A DNA stretch of 64,000 nucleotides from JAYPEY01 sp964519245 (lineage in GTDB: Bacteria > Verrucomicrobiota > Verrucomicrobiia > Limisphaerales > JAYPEY01), in contig CAZFLK010000011.1 of NCBI GenBank assembly GCA_964519245.1, positions 1 to 64,000 on the forward strand, given 5' to 3'. The translations under genes and the position numbers were made by a program. Shown piece after piece: positions 35,401-50,400 of this stretch. The notes under the pieces were generated by a model. It was not told where the DNA came from and did not search any database. It saw only the letters and a list, made by a program, of their open reading frames with translations. Each line of letters begins with the position of its first letter. Position 1 is the stretch's first letter.

Positions 35401-38400
35401 TTGACCCTGTCCGGAGATTTCGAATTCGTCCGCAAAACAGTCAACGCCCAGACGGTCATTGAGTTGACGTTGGCCAACGTGAACTTCGGCTTGGGCGACG
35501 GAACGACCGACTTTGTCAGCCTCACCAACGGGTCCGGCATGTTGACGATCGATGCAGCCGGCATGCGCGGCGAGTTCATGGCGACCTTGGCGGCAAATGT
35601 CCCGGGCGTCGCCTTCGGCGGTCAGTTCGCCGTCAAGGTGAACATGGATCGTGTCAACCCGGCGAACCGTTACCTGCGCGTCGAGGGAACGGGCATCACG
35701 CTTACCGTGAACGGAGCGCTGGAATTGACCGGCGATGTGGTCTTCGAGGAGACCTCCAGCATGGCCGGCGGCCGGATCGTGCGCGTCGGGGTTTCGAATC
35801 TCGGATTGGAACTCGGCCCGAACGGTCCGAGCGGCTCGCCCTTCGTGACCGTTTCGAATGGGGCCGGACTGATGGTCTTCACCTCGCAGGGAATGGCTGG
35901 TTCCTTCACGGCCAGCGCCTCGTTCGATCTCCCCGGTGTCTCCATTTCCGGCGGTCGGATCTCGGTGGACGTGAACACCGGCTCCATGGCGGTGGACGAG
36001 TCGATTCAGGTCGGCGACACCCAGTTGACCGTGAACGTCCCGGCCGGACCCTACGTCCGCGTCGAAGTCTTGGGCGCGGCGGTGAATATTGGCGACGGCG
36101 CGGCGCAACTGTTGGGCAACTTCACCTTTGAACAGGCCACGGCCGCTGGCGGCGGAACGATCGTCCGCATCGGCGCCACGAACGTCAGCGTCGCGATTGA
36201 CGGCCAGGGCATGAAGAACGGCGAGGGCGCGTTGATTGTGACTCCGACCGGCATCGCGGGCCTGCTTTCCGGCGACATTGATATATCAGTCGGATCGGCG
36301 AGCGTGGCCGGGAGCATCGGACTCCGGATCAACAAGACCGGCGCTGCAGTGGACGAGCAGGTCCAGGTCGGCACGCAGACGATCGCGGTGAAGTTCGACA
36401 ATACCGAGACCGACCTGATTGAGTTCTTCCTTGCCAACGCCTCCTTCATGGTTGGCGATTTCGTCACGATCGAAGGCAGCGTCAACTTCAGGTCGCAGAA
36501 CGGCAAGGATGTCTTTGCCGGCGACAACCTGCTGGTATTCCTCGGTCGCGGGCCCATTGAACTGCCGAACGGCGATCGCAACCCCGCCGCCGCCGGCCTG
36601 CTGCTCTCCAACGCCAAGGTCGGCCTTGTCCGTTTCCTTGATGGCACGCTCGCATTGAACGCCAGCGGCATGATCGAGATCATCGGCATCGACGGCGTCA
36701 GCCTTAGCGCCAACGCCACCATCCGATTCAACAATTCCGGCCAGATCGTCAACGAGACCGTCACCGTTCAGGGCACGGGCGAGGATATCGAGGTGAATTT
36801 TGACACCGCCGATGCCGCCGCCTTCGTCGCGACGGAGAACGTCAATCTGAACGCGTTGGGGCAAACCTTGAGCGGCGATTTCACCTTCGAGAAGATCTCC
36901 TCAGGCGCCTACGCCGGAGCGTTGAAGATCACTGCTGCCGAGACGAGCCTTTCCTTGGGCGGCGGCGCGCTGACCATTCAGAATGGAGCGGGCGTTCTGC
37001 TCCTGACCGATACCGGCGTGGCGGGCGATCTGGCGGCGACGGTCGGCGTCAATGTTCCGAACGTCAGCCTCGACGGCGACTTCCGGGTGCAGTTCAACGG
37101 CATCCCGTCCACGATCGACGATCCGACGATCGGCCTCAGCGGATTGCCCGCCGGTGAGTTCCTGCGCGTGACCGGAACGGGCGTCCACCTTGACATCCTG
37201 GGCCAGCGTCTGGCCGGCGACTTTGTGATCGAGCGCGTGGCGACCATGGGCGGGGGTGAGGAATTCCGGGTGGGTGTGGCCAATGGCTCCCTGAGCTTTG
37301 GCGACGGCGCCACGGATCTGGTGACGATCTCCAACGTCAACGGCAGCTTCATCATGACCAACGCCGGTCTCGCCGGACAAATGACCGCCAGCGTTTCCAC
37401 CGCTCCGGAGCTGGGCGCAACGTTCACCGGCGACTTTGAATTGAAGGTCAACACCACCGGCTCGGCAGTCAACGAGACGATGATGGTCGGCGCCGAAACC
37501 ATCACGATCAATGTTCCGATGGGGCCGTATCTCCGGGTTGAAGGCCAGGACATCGTTCTCGCCGTTTCCGGACAATCGCTGAGCGGCGACTTCGTGTTCG
37601 AGCAGGCGACGCGCGCCGACAACTCCACTGTCACCCGCGTCGCCGCCGAGAATGTCGAGATTCATCTGGGCGACGGAACGACCGATTTTGTAAGCCTCAC
37701 CAATGGCAGCGGTTATTTCGTGACCACCGCTTCCGGTCTCGCCGGCAAGCTTGACGGCGCGGTCGCGTTGAATGTCCCGGGCGTGAGCTTCAACGCGCAG
37801 CTCTCTCTCGAGTTGAATCCGTCGATGGCGGTCGTGAACGAGTCGTTTGAAATCGGCGGCTTCAACCAGACCCTGGCGCTGCCCGCCGGCCCCTATTTGC
37901 GCCTGACCGGAACCGGATTGAATCTAGAGATCGCTGGCCAGACCCTGTCCGGCGACTTCACCTTCACCGAACGGACCGTCGACGCCGCCGAGGTGGTCGA
38001 GTTGACCTTCGACAATGTCGCCCTGAATCTCGGCGACGGAATGAACGACCTCGTCTCCGTCACCAACGGGACGGGCATGCTGACCATCGATTCGACCTCC
38101 ACGCGCGGCAGCTTCTCCGCGGACGTCGCGGTGGACATTCCGGGCGTGACGTTCAACGGTTCGTTCATGGTGGATATCTTCGTTGATCGCGTGGATGCCG
38201 CGAACCGATCGCTGAGGGTCAGCGGCGAGCAGGTGAATCTGACGGTTGCCGGTCAAACGCTTCGGGGTGACGTGGTATTTGAGCAGACCACGGCTGGCGG
38301 AGGCGCGACGGTGGTCCGCGTGGGCGTCGCCAGGTTGTCCATGACCTTGGGCGATGGAACCAACACCTTTGTTTCTATCAGCGGCGGAACGGGTCTATGG

Positions 38401-41400
38401 ATTGCCGACAATACCGGCATTGCCGGAACCTTGTCGGTCAGCGCCATCTTCGATCTGCCCGGCGTCACGCTCAGCGCCGATCAGGTGAACATTGCTGTGA
38501 ACACCACGCCGGCGCCGGTCATGGATTCGCTGACCGTCGGGGGTGAAATGGTGGCAATCGATCTGCCGGCCGGAACGTTCCTCCGCGTTGAGGCGCTCGG
38601 CGCCATGCTCCAAATCGGCGGCGGCAGCGGCCCTGCCATCGCCGGGAACTTCGCCTTCGAACAAGCCACCGCGGCGGGCGGCGCCAGCATTCTCAAGGTC
38701 GGCGCCACCAACGTCAGCGTCACCTTCGATGGCCAGGGTCTGATGAATGGATCCGGCGGATTGATCGTAAACGCCAGCGGCATTGCAGGTCAAATGACCG
38801 GCGACATCGACGTCAGCGCCGGCGGCGCGAATGTGGCCGGAACCATTGGGCTGCGCTTCAACAAGACCGGCGGCGCCGTGGAAGAGAGCATTCAGGTTGG
38901 GGGCTCCACGATCGATATCCGCTTCTCAGCTTCGGAAGGCGACCTGTTCTCGTTCTTTGTTTCAGGCGGCTCTTTCATGATCGGCGACTTCGTCACGATC
39001 GAGGGCAACATCAGCTTCACGAGCCGCAATGGCGTCGAGGTCTTCGCAGGATCGGATTTGCTGGTCTTCCTTGGGCAGGGACCGCTGAAGCTTGGCAATG
39101 GCGATATGAATCCCGCCGCGAGCGGCGTGCTGCTCAGCAATGCGCAGGTCGGCATCGTCAGATTTGCCGATGGCACACAGGCGGTCACCGCGTCTGGCGA
39201 CGTCGCGATCATCGGCGTGAATGGCATCAGCCTCAATGGCATGGCCGATGTGCGTATCAACAACTCAGGTCGGGTGATCGATGAAACCATCACCATCCCG
39301 AACACCAGCACGGATATCCAGGTCCGCTTCGACACCGAGGCGCCGGTCGCGAATTTCGCCGCCAATAACGTCGACCTGAACGTGCTGGGGCAGACGCTGC
39401 GCGGAAACTTCTCCTTCGGCGCCATCTCAGGTGGACCCTACGACGGCGCCGTCCGGGTCTCGGGCAGCGGGATCAGCCTGGATCTCGGAGACGGCGCGGT
39501 GGTGGTGGAGAATGCCGGAGGCACGTTGCTCCTGACGTCCGATGGCATGGCAGCTGACCTCATGGGAACGGTCGCGGTGAATGTGCCGGGCGTTTCCGCC
39601 GAAGGCATGTTCCGCGTGCAGATCAACAATACGCCCAACCCGGTCAATGACACCGCGCTGGGCCTCGATCTGCCGGCCGGCTCCTACCTCAAGGTCGAGG
39701 GAACCGGAGTGGCGTTGAATGTTGCAGGCCAAAAACTCAGCGGCGACTTCGCGTTCGAAAGCCGCACCGAGGGAATGGAGCAGGTGGTTGATATCACCCT
39801 GGCCAACATCTACATCGGTCTGGGCGATGGCACGACGGACTTTGTGAGCGTCTCCAACGGCGCGGGCATGCTGACCGTGCGTTCGACCGGCGTCAAAGGA
39901 AGCTTTACTGGCGACGTCGCCATGAACATCCCGGGCGTCAGCTTCTCGGGAACCTTCCAGGTCGCGGTCGATACCACGGACCCGACCAACCAATACCTGC
40001 GGGTCGAAGGCGTGAACGTAAGGCTTGATATCGCCGGCCAACGTTTGGGCGGCAACTTCTCCTTCGAACAGACGACCACCACGGGCGGCTCGAGCGTGGT
40101 TCGTATCGCTGTCAGCGATCTGAATCTTGCCCTCGGCGATGGCGACAACACCTACGTTTCGGTCACCAACGGCAACGGCCAGTTCCTGGTCACGGACGCT
40201 GGCATCGCCGCTTCGCTCGAAGTGCAGCCCTCCTTCAACCTGCCCGGCGTCACGCTGAGTGGCGGCACGGTCAAGCTGCAGATCAACAACACCTTGGCCG
40301 CCGTGGACGAGACCTTCAGCGTTGCCGGATCTGATGTCACTCTCGCCTTGCCCGCCGGGCCATTCCTGCGCGTCGAAGTTGTCGCAGCCATGTTGCGGAT
40401 TGGCGACGCTGGTGGTCCCGAACTGAGCGGCAACTTCGCCTTCGAGCAGTCGACCAAGGCCGATGGAACCCAGGTGACAAAGATTGGCCTGACCAACATT
40501 GCGGTCACCTTCGATGGCCAGGGGCTGACCAATGGCGAGGGCGGTTTCGTCGTGACCCCGACCGGCATTGCGGGTCTTCTTTCCGGTGACCTCGACGTTC
40601 AGGCCTCCGGCGCCAGCGCCGCCGGGCGACTCGGCTTGCGAGTCAACAAGACCGGCGTGGCGATCGATGAGACCATCCAGGTTGGCGGGCGCACGATCTC
40701 CATCTTCTTCAATGAAAACGAAACGGATCTGTTCGCCTTCTTCGCTGAGGATCTGTCGCTCAACATCGGAGACTTCGTCACCATCGAGGGCAGCGTCAGT
40801 TTCACCAGTTCGGGGGGGCGTGATGTGTTCGCCGGATCGGACCTGCTGGTCTTTATCGGTCGCGGGCCGGTCAAGTTGCCTTCCGGCGAGATCAACCCGG
40901 ACGCGAAGGGCGTCCTGCTTTCAAACGCCACGGTCGGACTGATCAAACATGCAGACGGAACCTTCTCGCTTGCCGCGACCGGCACGGTTTCCATCATCGG
41001 CGTCCCCGGTGTATCGATCTCCGGCGATGCGCGCGTCCGCTTCAATAATTCAGGTACGGCGATTGACGAGACCCTGACCATTCCCAGCACGGATGGCCCG
41101 GGGACGGAGATTGTCGTTCGCTTTGATACCCCGGATGTGGTCACCAGCTTCAGTGGCTCCAACCTGGATCTACAGATTGGCGGCGTCACGCTCACCGGCC
41201 AATTCGACTTCGGCAGGCTGACAGAAGGCCCGTTCGCCGGTTCCACCAAAATCACGGCGACGGATGTCGCCTTCTCGATCGGCGATGCCGTCAATATTAC
41301 GAATGCGGGTGGCACATTGCTCCTCACCAACGCCGGCGTCGTCGCGGATCTGCAGGCTTCGGTTGGAATCAATGTCCCGGGCGTCACACTTGACGGCGAT

Positions 41401-44400
41401 TATCGCGTGCATATCAACCAGACCGGCACGGCTGCGGTTGATGCGTCGCTCGGCCTGAATCTTCCCGCCGGTCCCTACTTCCGGGTTGAAGGCTTGAATG
41501 TTGGCCTGAACGTCCTTGGTCAACGCCTGTCCGGCAACTTCTCCATCGAGAACCGGACCACGACAACTGGCGGCCAGATCACACGGATCGGTCTGTCGCA
41601 AGTTGAGCTTCATCTCGGCGATGGCGCCAACGATTTGGTGAGTGTAACCAACGGATCCGGCGCCCTGTTCATTACAGCGGGTGGTCTGGCAGGTCAGTTC
41701 AGTGGTTCCATCTCCACGGCTCCGAGCTTGGGCATCACACTGGAAGGCAGCTTCCAGGTCGCGGTCAACACCAACGCGACGGCGGTCATGGAAACGGTTA
41801 CGATCGGTTCCGAAAGCCAGGATCTGAATCTCCCGGGCGGCCCGTATCTGCGGGTGGAAGGGCAGGGCGTTCGTCTCGCCTTGCTTGGCCAGTCGCTGCA
41901 CGGCGACTTTGTCTTCGAGCAGATGACGGCCCCGGACGGAAGCGCGGTGACCAAGGTCGGCGTCGCCAACGCAGGCATCTCGTTGGGCGACGGAACGAAC
42001 GATTTCCTCACGCTTTCCAACGTCAACGGAGCCTTCGTCCTCACACCGACCGGCATTGCGGGTCGCGTGAGCGGCGCTGTTGCAGTGAACATCCCGTCGG
42101 TGTCCGTTTCCGGATCGCTCGAACTGGAGATCAACAACTCCGGCATGGCGGTGGACGAAACCTTCCTGGTTGGCGGACAGACCCAGTCCGTGGTCATGGC
42201 CGCCGGCCAATACCTGCGCGTCGCTGGAACAAACGTTGATGTCAACATCGCCGGCCAGAAACTGCGCGGCGATTTTGAATTCGAACAACGCATGGAAGGC
42301 GCGGCGCAGGTCGTCAAGGTCACCTTGAACAACGTCTACCTCGGATTGGGTGACGGCACGACCGACTTTGTCAGCATCTCGGAAGGTATGGGCATGCTGA
42401 CCGTGACGCAGACCGGCATCGCTGGAAACTTCAGCGGTTCGCTTGCCGTGCATGTTCCGGGCGTCCACTTCACCGGCGATTTTGCGGTGGCCTTGGATAC
42501 CACTGACCCGGCTGCCCCGTACGTTCGAATCGAGGGCAACAACGTCAACCTGACCGTCGCCGGTCAGACATTGAGCGGCGACTTCACGATTGAACAGGCG
42601 ACCACCACCATGGGAGCCCGGATCGTCAGCATCGGGGTTGACAATCTGAGCCTTTCGCTGGGAGGCGGCGCGGTTCAGGTGAACGACGGCAGCGGTCTGC
42701 TTGTCCTGACGGCCACCGGGATTGCCGCAAACTTCGCCATCGGTCCGGCGACAGGTCCGAATCCCGCCGTGGTCTTTGATTTCGGCGATGACGCATTCAG
42801 CTTCACTGCGAATACAGTCAGCCTGCAGATCAACACGACCATGACCTCGGTCAATCAATCGCTGACGGTCGGCGCATCGACGCAGACTGTGGATCTCCCC
42901 GGAGGTCCCTACTTCCGTGTCGAAGTTCTGGGAGCGTCGTTGGATGTGGCGGGCGCTGTCACGGTTCAGGGCGACTTCCTCTTTGAGCAGGCGACACTCG
43001 CCGGCGGAGCCGCCGCAACGCGAATCGGCATTGCCAACGCGGAGCTCCGCTATAGCGGCCAGGGCATCCAGAACGGCGAAGGTGGATTCCTTATCCTGGA
43101 AACTGGATTCGCAGGCGTCTTGTCCGGCGATATCGAACTCGGATTCGGCGGCGCGTCCGTGGAGGGACGCCTCGGGTTCCGAATCAACAAGACCGGCATG
43201 GCGATCGATGAGACCCTGACCTTCGGCGACAATGACATCCTGATCCGCTTCGGTGAGAATGAGACCGATGTCATTCAGATTTACGCCGAAAACCTCGAGG
43301 CCAAGATCGGCGATTTCATCACCGTCCAAGGCAGCTTCGCCTTCACCAATGGAGCCAACGGAAGCCAGGTCTTCGCCGCCAAGGACCTGCTGGTCTTCCT
43401 CGGTCAGGGGCCTGCTTTCCTGGAGAACGGCGATGTCAATCCGAGCGCCCAGGGTCTGTTGCTCCGTGATGCCCGCCTCGGATTGGTCAAGTTCGCCGAC
43501 GGGACCATGGCCGCCACCGCCACCGGTTCGGTCGAACTGGTTGGCGTCAGCGGACTGAGCATCTCCGGAATGACGTCCATCCGCTTCAACAACACCGGCC
43601 TGTCCATCGACGAAACCCTGTCGATCCCCGGCAGCGCCGAGGACGGCATTGAAGTGAAGTTCGACACCGGCGAGTTCGTCACCCGTTTCGAGGCGATTGA
43701 TGTGGACGTCGATGTTCTTGGACAAACACTCCATGGCGACTTTGTCTACGAGAAGGTCGGCGACGGTCCCATTGGCGACATCGTCATTGTTGCGGCGAAT
43801 GTGAACCTGGACCTTGGCGGCGGCGCGGTGCGGGTGACGGACGCCCGCGGCGTGGTGGCCCTCAAGCCCACCGGCACGGCCGCCGAACTGTCGGGAACGC
43901 TTGAAATCAATGTTCCGGGCGTCAGTTTTGAAGGTCAGTTCGGCCTGATGATCAACTCCACCGGAGTCGCAGTGAATGAAATGCTCCAAGCCGGCGGCGA
44001 GACAGTCAGCCTGAATCTGCCCGCCGGCCCGTATCTGCGCGTCGAGGGCAACGGTGTGAGCCTCAACATCGCGGGTCAGACCCTCTCCGGCGACTTCGCC
44101 TTCGAACAGGTCACCCTGACCAACGGCGCCAAGCAGACGTCAATCGTTGCCTCCAACGTCTCACTGGCCCTTGGCGATGGGAACAACACCCTTGTTGGCC
44201 TGACTCAAGGACGGGGAGCCTTCCTGCTGACAGCCGACGGCATGGCCGGTCGCCTCTCGGGGACGGTCACCGCCAACCTTCCGGGGGTCCACTTCAATGG
44301 AGCCTTCTCCCTAGCCATCAATAACACACGCCAGGCAGTGAGCGCGGAGTTCACTGTCGGCGGCGAGGCCGTGAGCCTCAACGTAGACGCGGGGCCTTAC

Positions 44401-47400
44401 GTTCGCATCGAAGGCGTGGGCGTCGAATTGAGCATCCTGGGCCAGACGTTGCGCGGTGACTTTGCCTTCGAACAGGCCGAGACCACCGGCGCCACGCCGG
44501 AGCAGGTGGTCCGGCTCGCTGTCAACAATGTAGAACTTCACCTCGGCGACGGCACGACCAACTTCGTCAGCATCACCGAGGGCTCGGGAGCCTTCCTCGT
44601 CACCGGCGCCGGGTTGGCCGGTTCGATCAGCGGGACGGTCGGCGTCAATATCCCGGGCGTCACGCTCTCCGGTTCCTTCGCCATTGCGATTAACAACACG
44701 ATGGCCGCGGTCAATGAGTCGTTCAGGGTGGGAACGTCGACGATCAACCTCTCCGTTCCAGCCGGGCCTTACGTTCGAATCGAGGGGCAGGGCGTGAGTT
44801 TGAACATCGCCGGTCAAACACTCAGCGGAAACTTCGCCTTCGAACAATCGGTTCGCGCGGACGGGTCGCAGATTGTCAAGGTGTCCGCCACCAACATCGA
44901 GCTGCATCTGGGTGGCCAGACGCCGATCGTCAGCCTCACAGGCGGCGAGGGCGCGTTCCTGATCACGCCCGAAGGGCTGGCGGGGCGCGTCGGTGGGACC
45001 GTCTCGGTCAATGTGCCGAGCGTTGCGTTCACCGGTCACTTCGAACTGGAGATCAACACCACGATGACCGCGGTGAGTGAAACCATCCCCGGTCTGGCGC
45101 AGCCGCTCAGCTTGGAAGCCGGTCCATTCCTGAGAGTCTCCGGGTCCGATGTGATGCTGGACGTGCTGGGGCAGCGATTGAAGGGCGACTTCGTCTTCGA
45201 ACAGATGACCAACGCCGCAGGACAGCAAATCGTACGGGTCGGCGCGAACAATGTCTCCCTCAAGCTGGGCGGAAATCCGGATGATATGGACGCGCTGGTC
45301 GAGGTCAGCGCCGGTTCCGGCCTGTTCGTCCTGACGCCTTCCGGAATCGCGGGCAGCCTGTCAGCGATGGTCGACGTGAATGTCCCGGGAGTCGGGTTCC
45401 GGGGCAGCTTCACAGTGGATATCAACAACCGCCTCGTGGCCGTGCAGGAGAGCATGAATGTGAACGGCTCGACTCTATTGCTGGATCTTCCGGCCGGACC
45501 GTTCCTCCGCGTCACCGGCAAGGACGTCAGCCTGTCCGTGTTGGGCCAGACCCTCTCGGGCGACTTCCTGTTGGAGCGCTATACCAACCCGTCCGGGACG
45601 CAATACACGCGGGTCGCCGCTTCCAACGTGCGCTTGTCGTTGACTGACGGAACCAACCAGATACTCGAGGTCAGCAACGCCGAGGGTTACTTCCTGTTCA
45701 ATGACGCGGGCATGGCCGGCAGCCTGAGCGGCGATGTCGCGGTGACCATCCCGGGAGTCACGCTCACCGGTACGCTGGGCTTGGAGATCAACAATACCAA
45801 CGCCGCGGTCAACGAGGTCTTCACCATCCGCACGGTCGAAACCACCCTGGATCTGCCGGCCGGTCCTTACCTGCGTCTGACGGGTGAGGACATGAACCTC
45901 GCCATCGCCGGCGTCACCCTGACCGGCAACTTCTCCTTCGAGCGACGCGCCACCCTTGGAGCCGATGGCATGGCGAACACCATGGACGACGGCACGGCGA
46001 TCTTCGTGGCGGCCAGCGAGATCGAGTTCGGTATCGGCGACGGCAATCGCGACTTTGTTCGCGTCACCCAAGGCTCTGGTTCCTTCGTGATTCGCGACGG
46101 CGCCATGGCCGGCGAACTGGGCGGTAACGTGGCCGTCGATATTCCCGGCGTCGAATTCAACGGCGACTTCAAGGTCCAGATTAACAACGGTTCCACCGCG
46201 GTGAACGAGAAACTCGAAGTGGGCGGCGAGATGGTGGAACTGAATCTGCCCGCCGGTCCGTTCCTGCGCATTGAAGGCGGCACGGCCGACAATCCGATCG
46301 AATTGACAATCGCGGGTCAGATACTGCGCGGAGCCTTTACCATCGAACAGACCAAGGCGGCCGGCGCTGACGGCGTTCTGGGCAACACGGATGACACCCG
46401 GGTCCTGACGATCACCGTTGCCAGCTTACAGTTGCGTCTCGGCGCAGGTGGCACGGACTTCGTCAAAGTCAATGACGGCAGTGGCGCGCTTCTGGTAACC
46501 GGATCCGGCATCGCCGCAGATATTGAAATCAACGATTTCACGATCCGTATTCCAGGGTTGGATGTAACCGCCTCCTCCATACGGTTCCAAATCAATACCC
46601 ATCCCACTTCGATCAATGAAACGATAGAAGGCGCCGCCGGCGAAATCCTTCTGGATCTTCCAGCAGGCTCGTTCATTGGCGTCATGGCTGAAGGCATCGA
46701 AGTGCGATTTGGTCCGGACACGCGTGAAGTCGACGGCGATGATGAACCGATTGGAGACGATGAGCGACCCATGATCTCCGGCAACTTCTTCTTTGACCAA
46801 AGTTCCCGCGACGACGGGCAGGGCGGCACGGTCAGCGTCACGCGCATCGCCATGAGCGATGTCTCGATCACGGTGAATGACCAGGGCATCACAGAGGGAA
46901 CGGGCGCTTTCGTGATCCTTCCGGTCGATCCGGCGATCCCCGGCTCTGGCGGCATTGCGGGCACGCTGTCTGGCAAGGCGGCAGTCGGGGCGGGCGGAGC
47001 CAGCGCGAGCGGCAGCCTCGGCCTGAAGATCAACAATTCCAAACAGGCGGTCGACGAAACCATCGTGATCGGTGGCCGCACCATCCGGATCCACTTCGCC
47101 GATGGCGCTGACGTGTTCCAATTCTTCGGCAGTCTGAGTCTGAACATCGCTGATTTCGTGGTCATCGAGGGCAGCTTCACCTTCAACGGCGATGAGTTGG
47201 CCGCGACCAACGCCAGCATCTTCATGGGCGAAGGTCCTGGTTTGCTGGATGACGGCGAGATTAATCCCGACGCCAGGGGTGTCCTGCTTCACAACGCCAC
47301 TTTCGGCCTGGTCAAGGCCGGGGCCGAAGGCTCCGAAACCTGGGCCTTGTTTGCCGAGGGCGATGTTCAGTTACTCGGCATTCCGGACGTAACCATTGAA

Positions 47401-50400
47401 GGTCGCGCGCAGATCAAGGTGAACAACACCGGCGCTGATGTAAACCGAACCATCACCATCGAGGATCCGGATGGCGGCCCGTCGCAGGATGTGGTTGTCG
47501 ATGTCGCCAATGGCGAGCTCATGTTCGAAGGCGACCTGAATCTGGACATCGCAGGTCAGATCCTCCGGGGTCGTTTCGGCTTCACCCAAGAGTTGGTGAA
47601 TGGTGCGCAGGTCCTCACCATTACCGCCAGCGGGGTGGCCATCTCCCTGGGAGGCGGCGACACGCCCATCGTGAGCGTCACCAATGGCGAAGGCGTCTTC
47701 CGATCCATGGCCGGCGGCATTGCGGGCACGCTCACCGCTGGCGTCGGAATCAACATCCCTGGCGGCGCCGCATCGCTCAGTGGCCAGTTCAGCGTGATGA
47801 TCAACACGGTCGGCGCGGCAGTCACGCTCCCGCCGGCGACACCGGGCGGACAGTCCACGACGCTGCCGGCCGGGCCCTACCTGAAGGTCGAGGGAACCGG
47901 CGTTCAGTTGACCGTGCTCGGGCAGACCCTCACCGGCAACTTCAGCATCGAGCAATACCAGGGGCAGGCCGCAGGCGATGTGGGCACGCCGCCCAAACGC
48001 ATCAAGATCGCCGCGACGGCATTGAGCTTCGATATCGGCGGGGTCGTCACGTTGAGTCAGGGTGAGGGCTTCTTCGTCATCAATGAGAACGGTCTTGCCG
48101 GACGCGTCGGCGGATCAATCGGATTCAATATCCCGGGCGGCGCCGTTGATTTCTCGGGAGATTTCTCCCTGGCGATCAACAACACCGGCCAGCAGATCGT
48201 TGAGGGCTTCCGGATCAACAACGAGAACCACACGCTCAACCTGCCCGCCGGTCCGTATATCCGCGTTGAGGGCGAGGCTATCCGCATGAGCCTTGCCGGC
48301 CAGACCGTGACCGGCGACTTCTCCTTCGAGAAGACCACGACGGCGGGACCGACTCCGGCGGACGTCGTCAAGGTCGCCGCAACGAACGTTTCAGTGGGGC
48401 TCGGCGACGGCACGACCAACTACCTGTTGTTGAGCGAGGGCGAGGGCTTGCTCCTGATCAATCAGGCCGGAATGGCCGGCTCCATCTCCGGCAACATTGC
48501 CGTCAATATCCCGGGAGTCAGCCTGAGCGGCGACCTTTCCGTCGTGTTGAACAACACGATGAGCGCAGTCAACGAATCCTTCATGGTGGGCGGCGAAACC
48601 AAGACGCTTGCGGTTCAGGCGGGACCCTTCGTGCGCGTGGAGGGTTCGAACCTGATACTGACTGTCGCCGGCCAGTCCCTTGCCGGAAACTTCGCCTTCC
48701 AGCAGGTGACCAAGGCCGACGGTGAACGCATCGTGACTGTCGCTGTCACGAATGCCTCGATCGACATCGGCGGCATCAGTCTTACCGTCCCGACCGGCGC
48801 GCTGCTTATCAACTCGGCCGGTCTGGCGGGCGAGATCAGCATCGGCGCCGCCATCGATTTTGGATCGGTCTCGTTCAGTGGTGACATCAAGATTTCGATC
48901 AACAATACGTATCATGCCGTGAACCAGAACTTCACCGCCGGGGGGACCACGTTCAACCTGTCATTGCCCGCCGGTCCTTACCTGCGGGTGGGCGGCGAAA
49001 ACCTCAACCTCACCGTGCTCGGCCAAACCCTCTCCGGGGACTTCTTCTTCGAAACCTCGATGAACGAGTTTGGCCAACGATTGACCAAGGTTGCGGCCTC
49101 CAACGTCACCCTTGATCTCGGCGGCGCCGTCTCTGTGACCAACGGCCAGGGTCTGTTCCTGCTCGATAACACCGGTCTGGCCGGACAATTGAGCGCTTCG
49201 GTCGCCCTTGACCTGCCTGCGGGAATCACCTTCATGGGTGACTTCGAGCTTTCCATCAACAACCGCAACCTGCCGGTGAATGAGAGCGTCTTCGTGGGTG
49301 GTGAGCAGTTGAACGTCAATCTGCCCACCGGCCCCTATCTGCGCGTCGAGGGCAACAACATTAATCTCAACCTGCTTGGCCAGACCTTGACCGGTAATTT
49401 TGCCTTCGAGCAGGTCGCCACGCCGGACGGCGGCTCCGTCGTGCGTATCGCCGCCTCCGCGGTCAACTTGCGGTTGGGCGACGGCACAACGGACATCGTC
49501 ACCCTGACCAACGGTTCCGGCAGCTTCCTGGTGGTCTCCGGCGCCAATGGCGGACTCGCCGGCAGCCTCAGCGGAACGGTGAACGTCAATATCCCTGGCG
49601 TGACGCTCAGTGGAGACCTTTCACTGTCCATCAACAACATGAACACGGCAGTGAACGAGACCTTCATGGTCGGCGGCTCAACCATCAATCTCAACCTGCC
49701 GGCCGGTCCGTATGTGAAGATCGAGGGAACCAGCGTGGAACTCGGCATCGTCGGCCAGCGTCTCACCGGCGATATCGGCTTCGAGCAGGCGACCAAGCCA
49801 ACCGGCGAGAAGGTCGTCAAGGTCGCCTTCAACAATGTCGGCCTCGAACTCGGCGATGGAACCACCCCGTATGTTGTCGTGCAGAACGGTCAGGGAACCC
49901 TGTTGATCGATGGCCTCGGGGTCGCCGGCAAGATCAACGCCAACCTGTCACTGCAGAACATTGCTGATGTCACGCTGGACGCAACTGCGGTGATCGCCAT
50001 CAATAATCGCAACGCGGCAGTCAGTGAAACCTTCACCATTGGCAGCGGCGCCGGGGCAACCAAAATCGATCTCAATCTGCCGGCAGGACCGTTCCTGCGT
50101 GTCGAGGTCAATGACGTGAATCTGTCGATCTTTGGTCAACGTCTGTCCGGTGACTTTACCTTCGAACAGGTCGTCACCACCGGAGCCGTGCCCAGTCGGG
50201 TGGTGCGCGTCGCCGCGAATGATGTCTCCCTCGGCATTGGGGATGGCACGACCGATTTCGTGACCGTGTCAAACGGTCAGGGCGCCTTTGTCATCAACAA
50301 CATCGGCATGGCCGGTCGCGTCGGCGGCACGGTCTCGGTCAATGTGCCCGGCGTCGATTTCTCGGGTACCTTTGAAGTCGCAATCAACAACACGAATCAG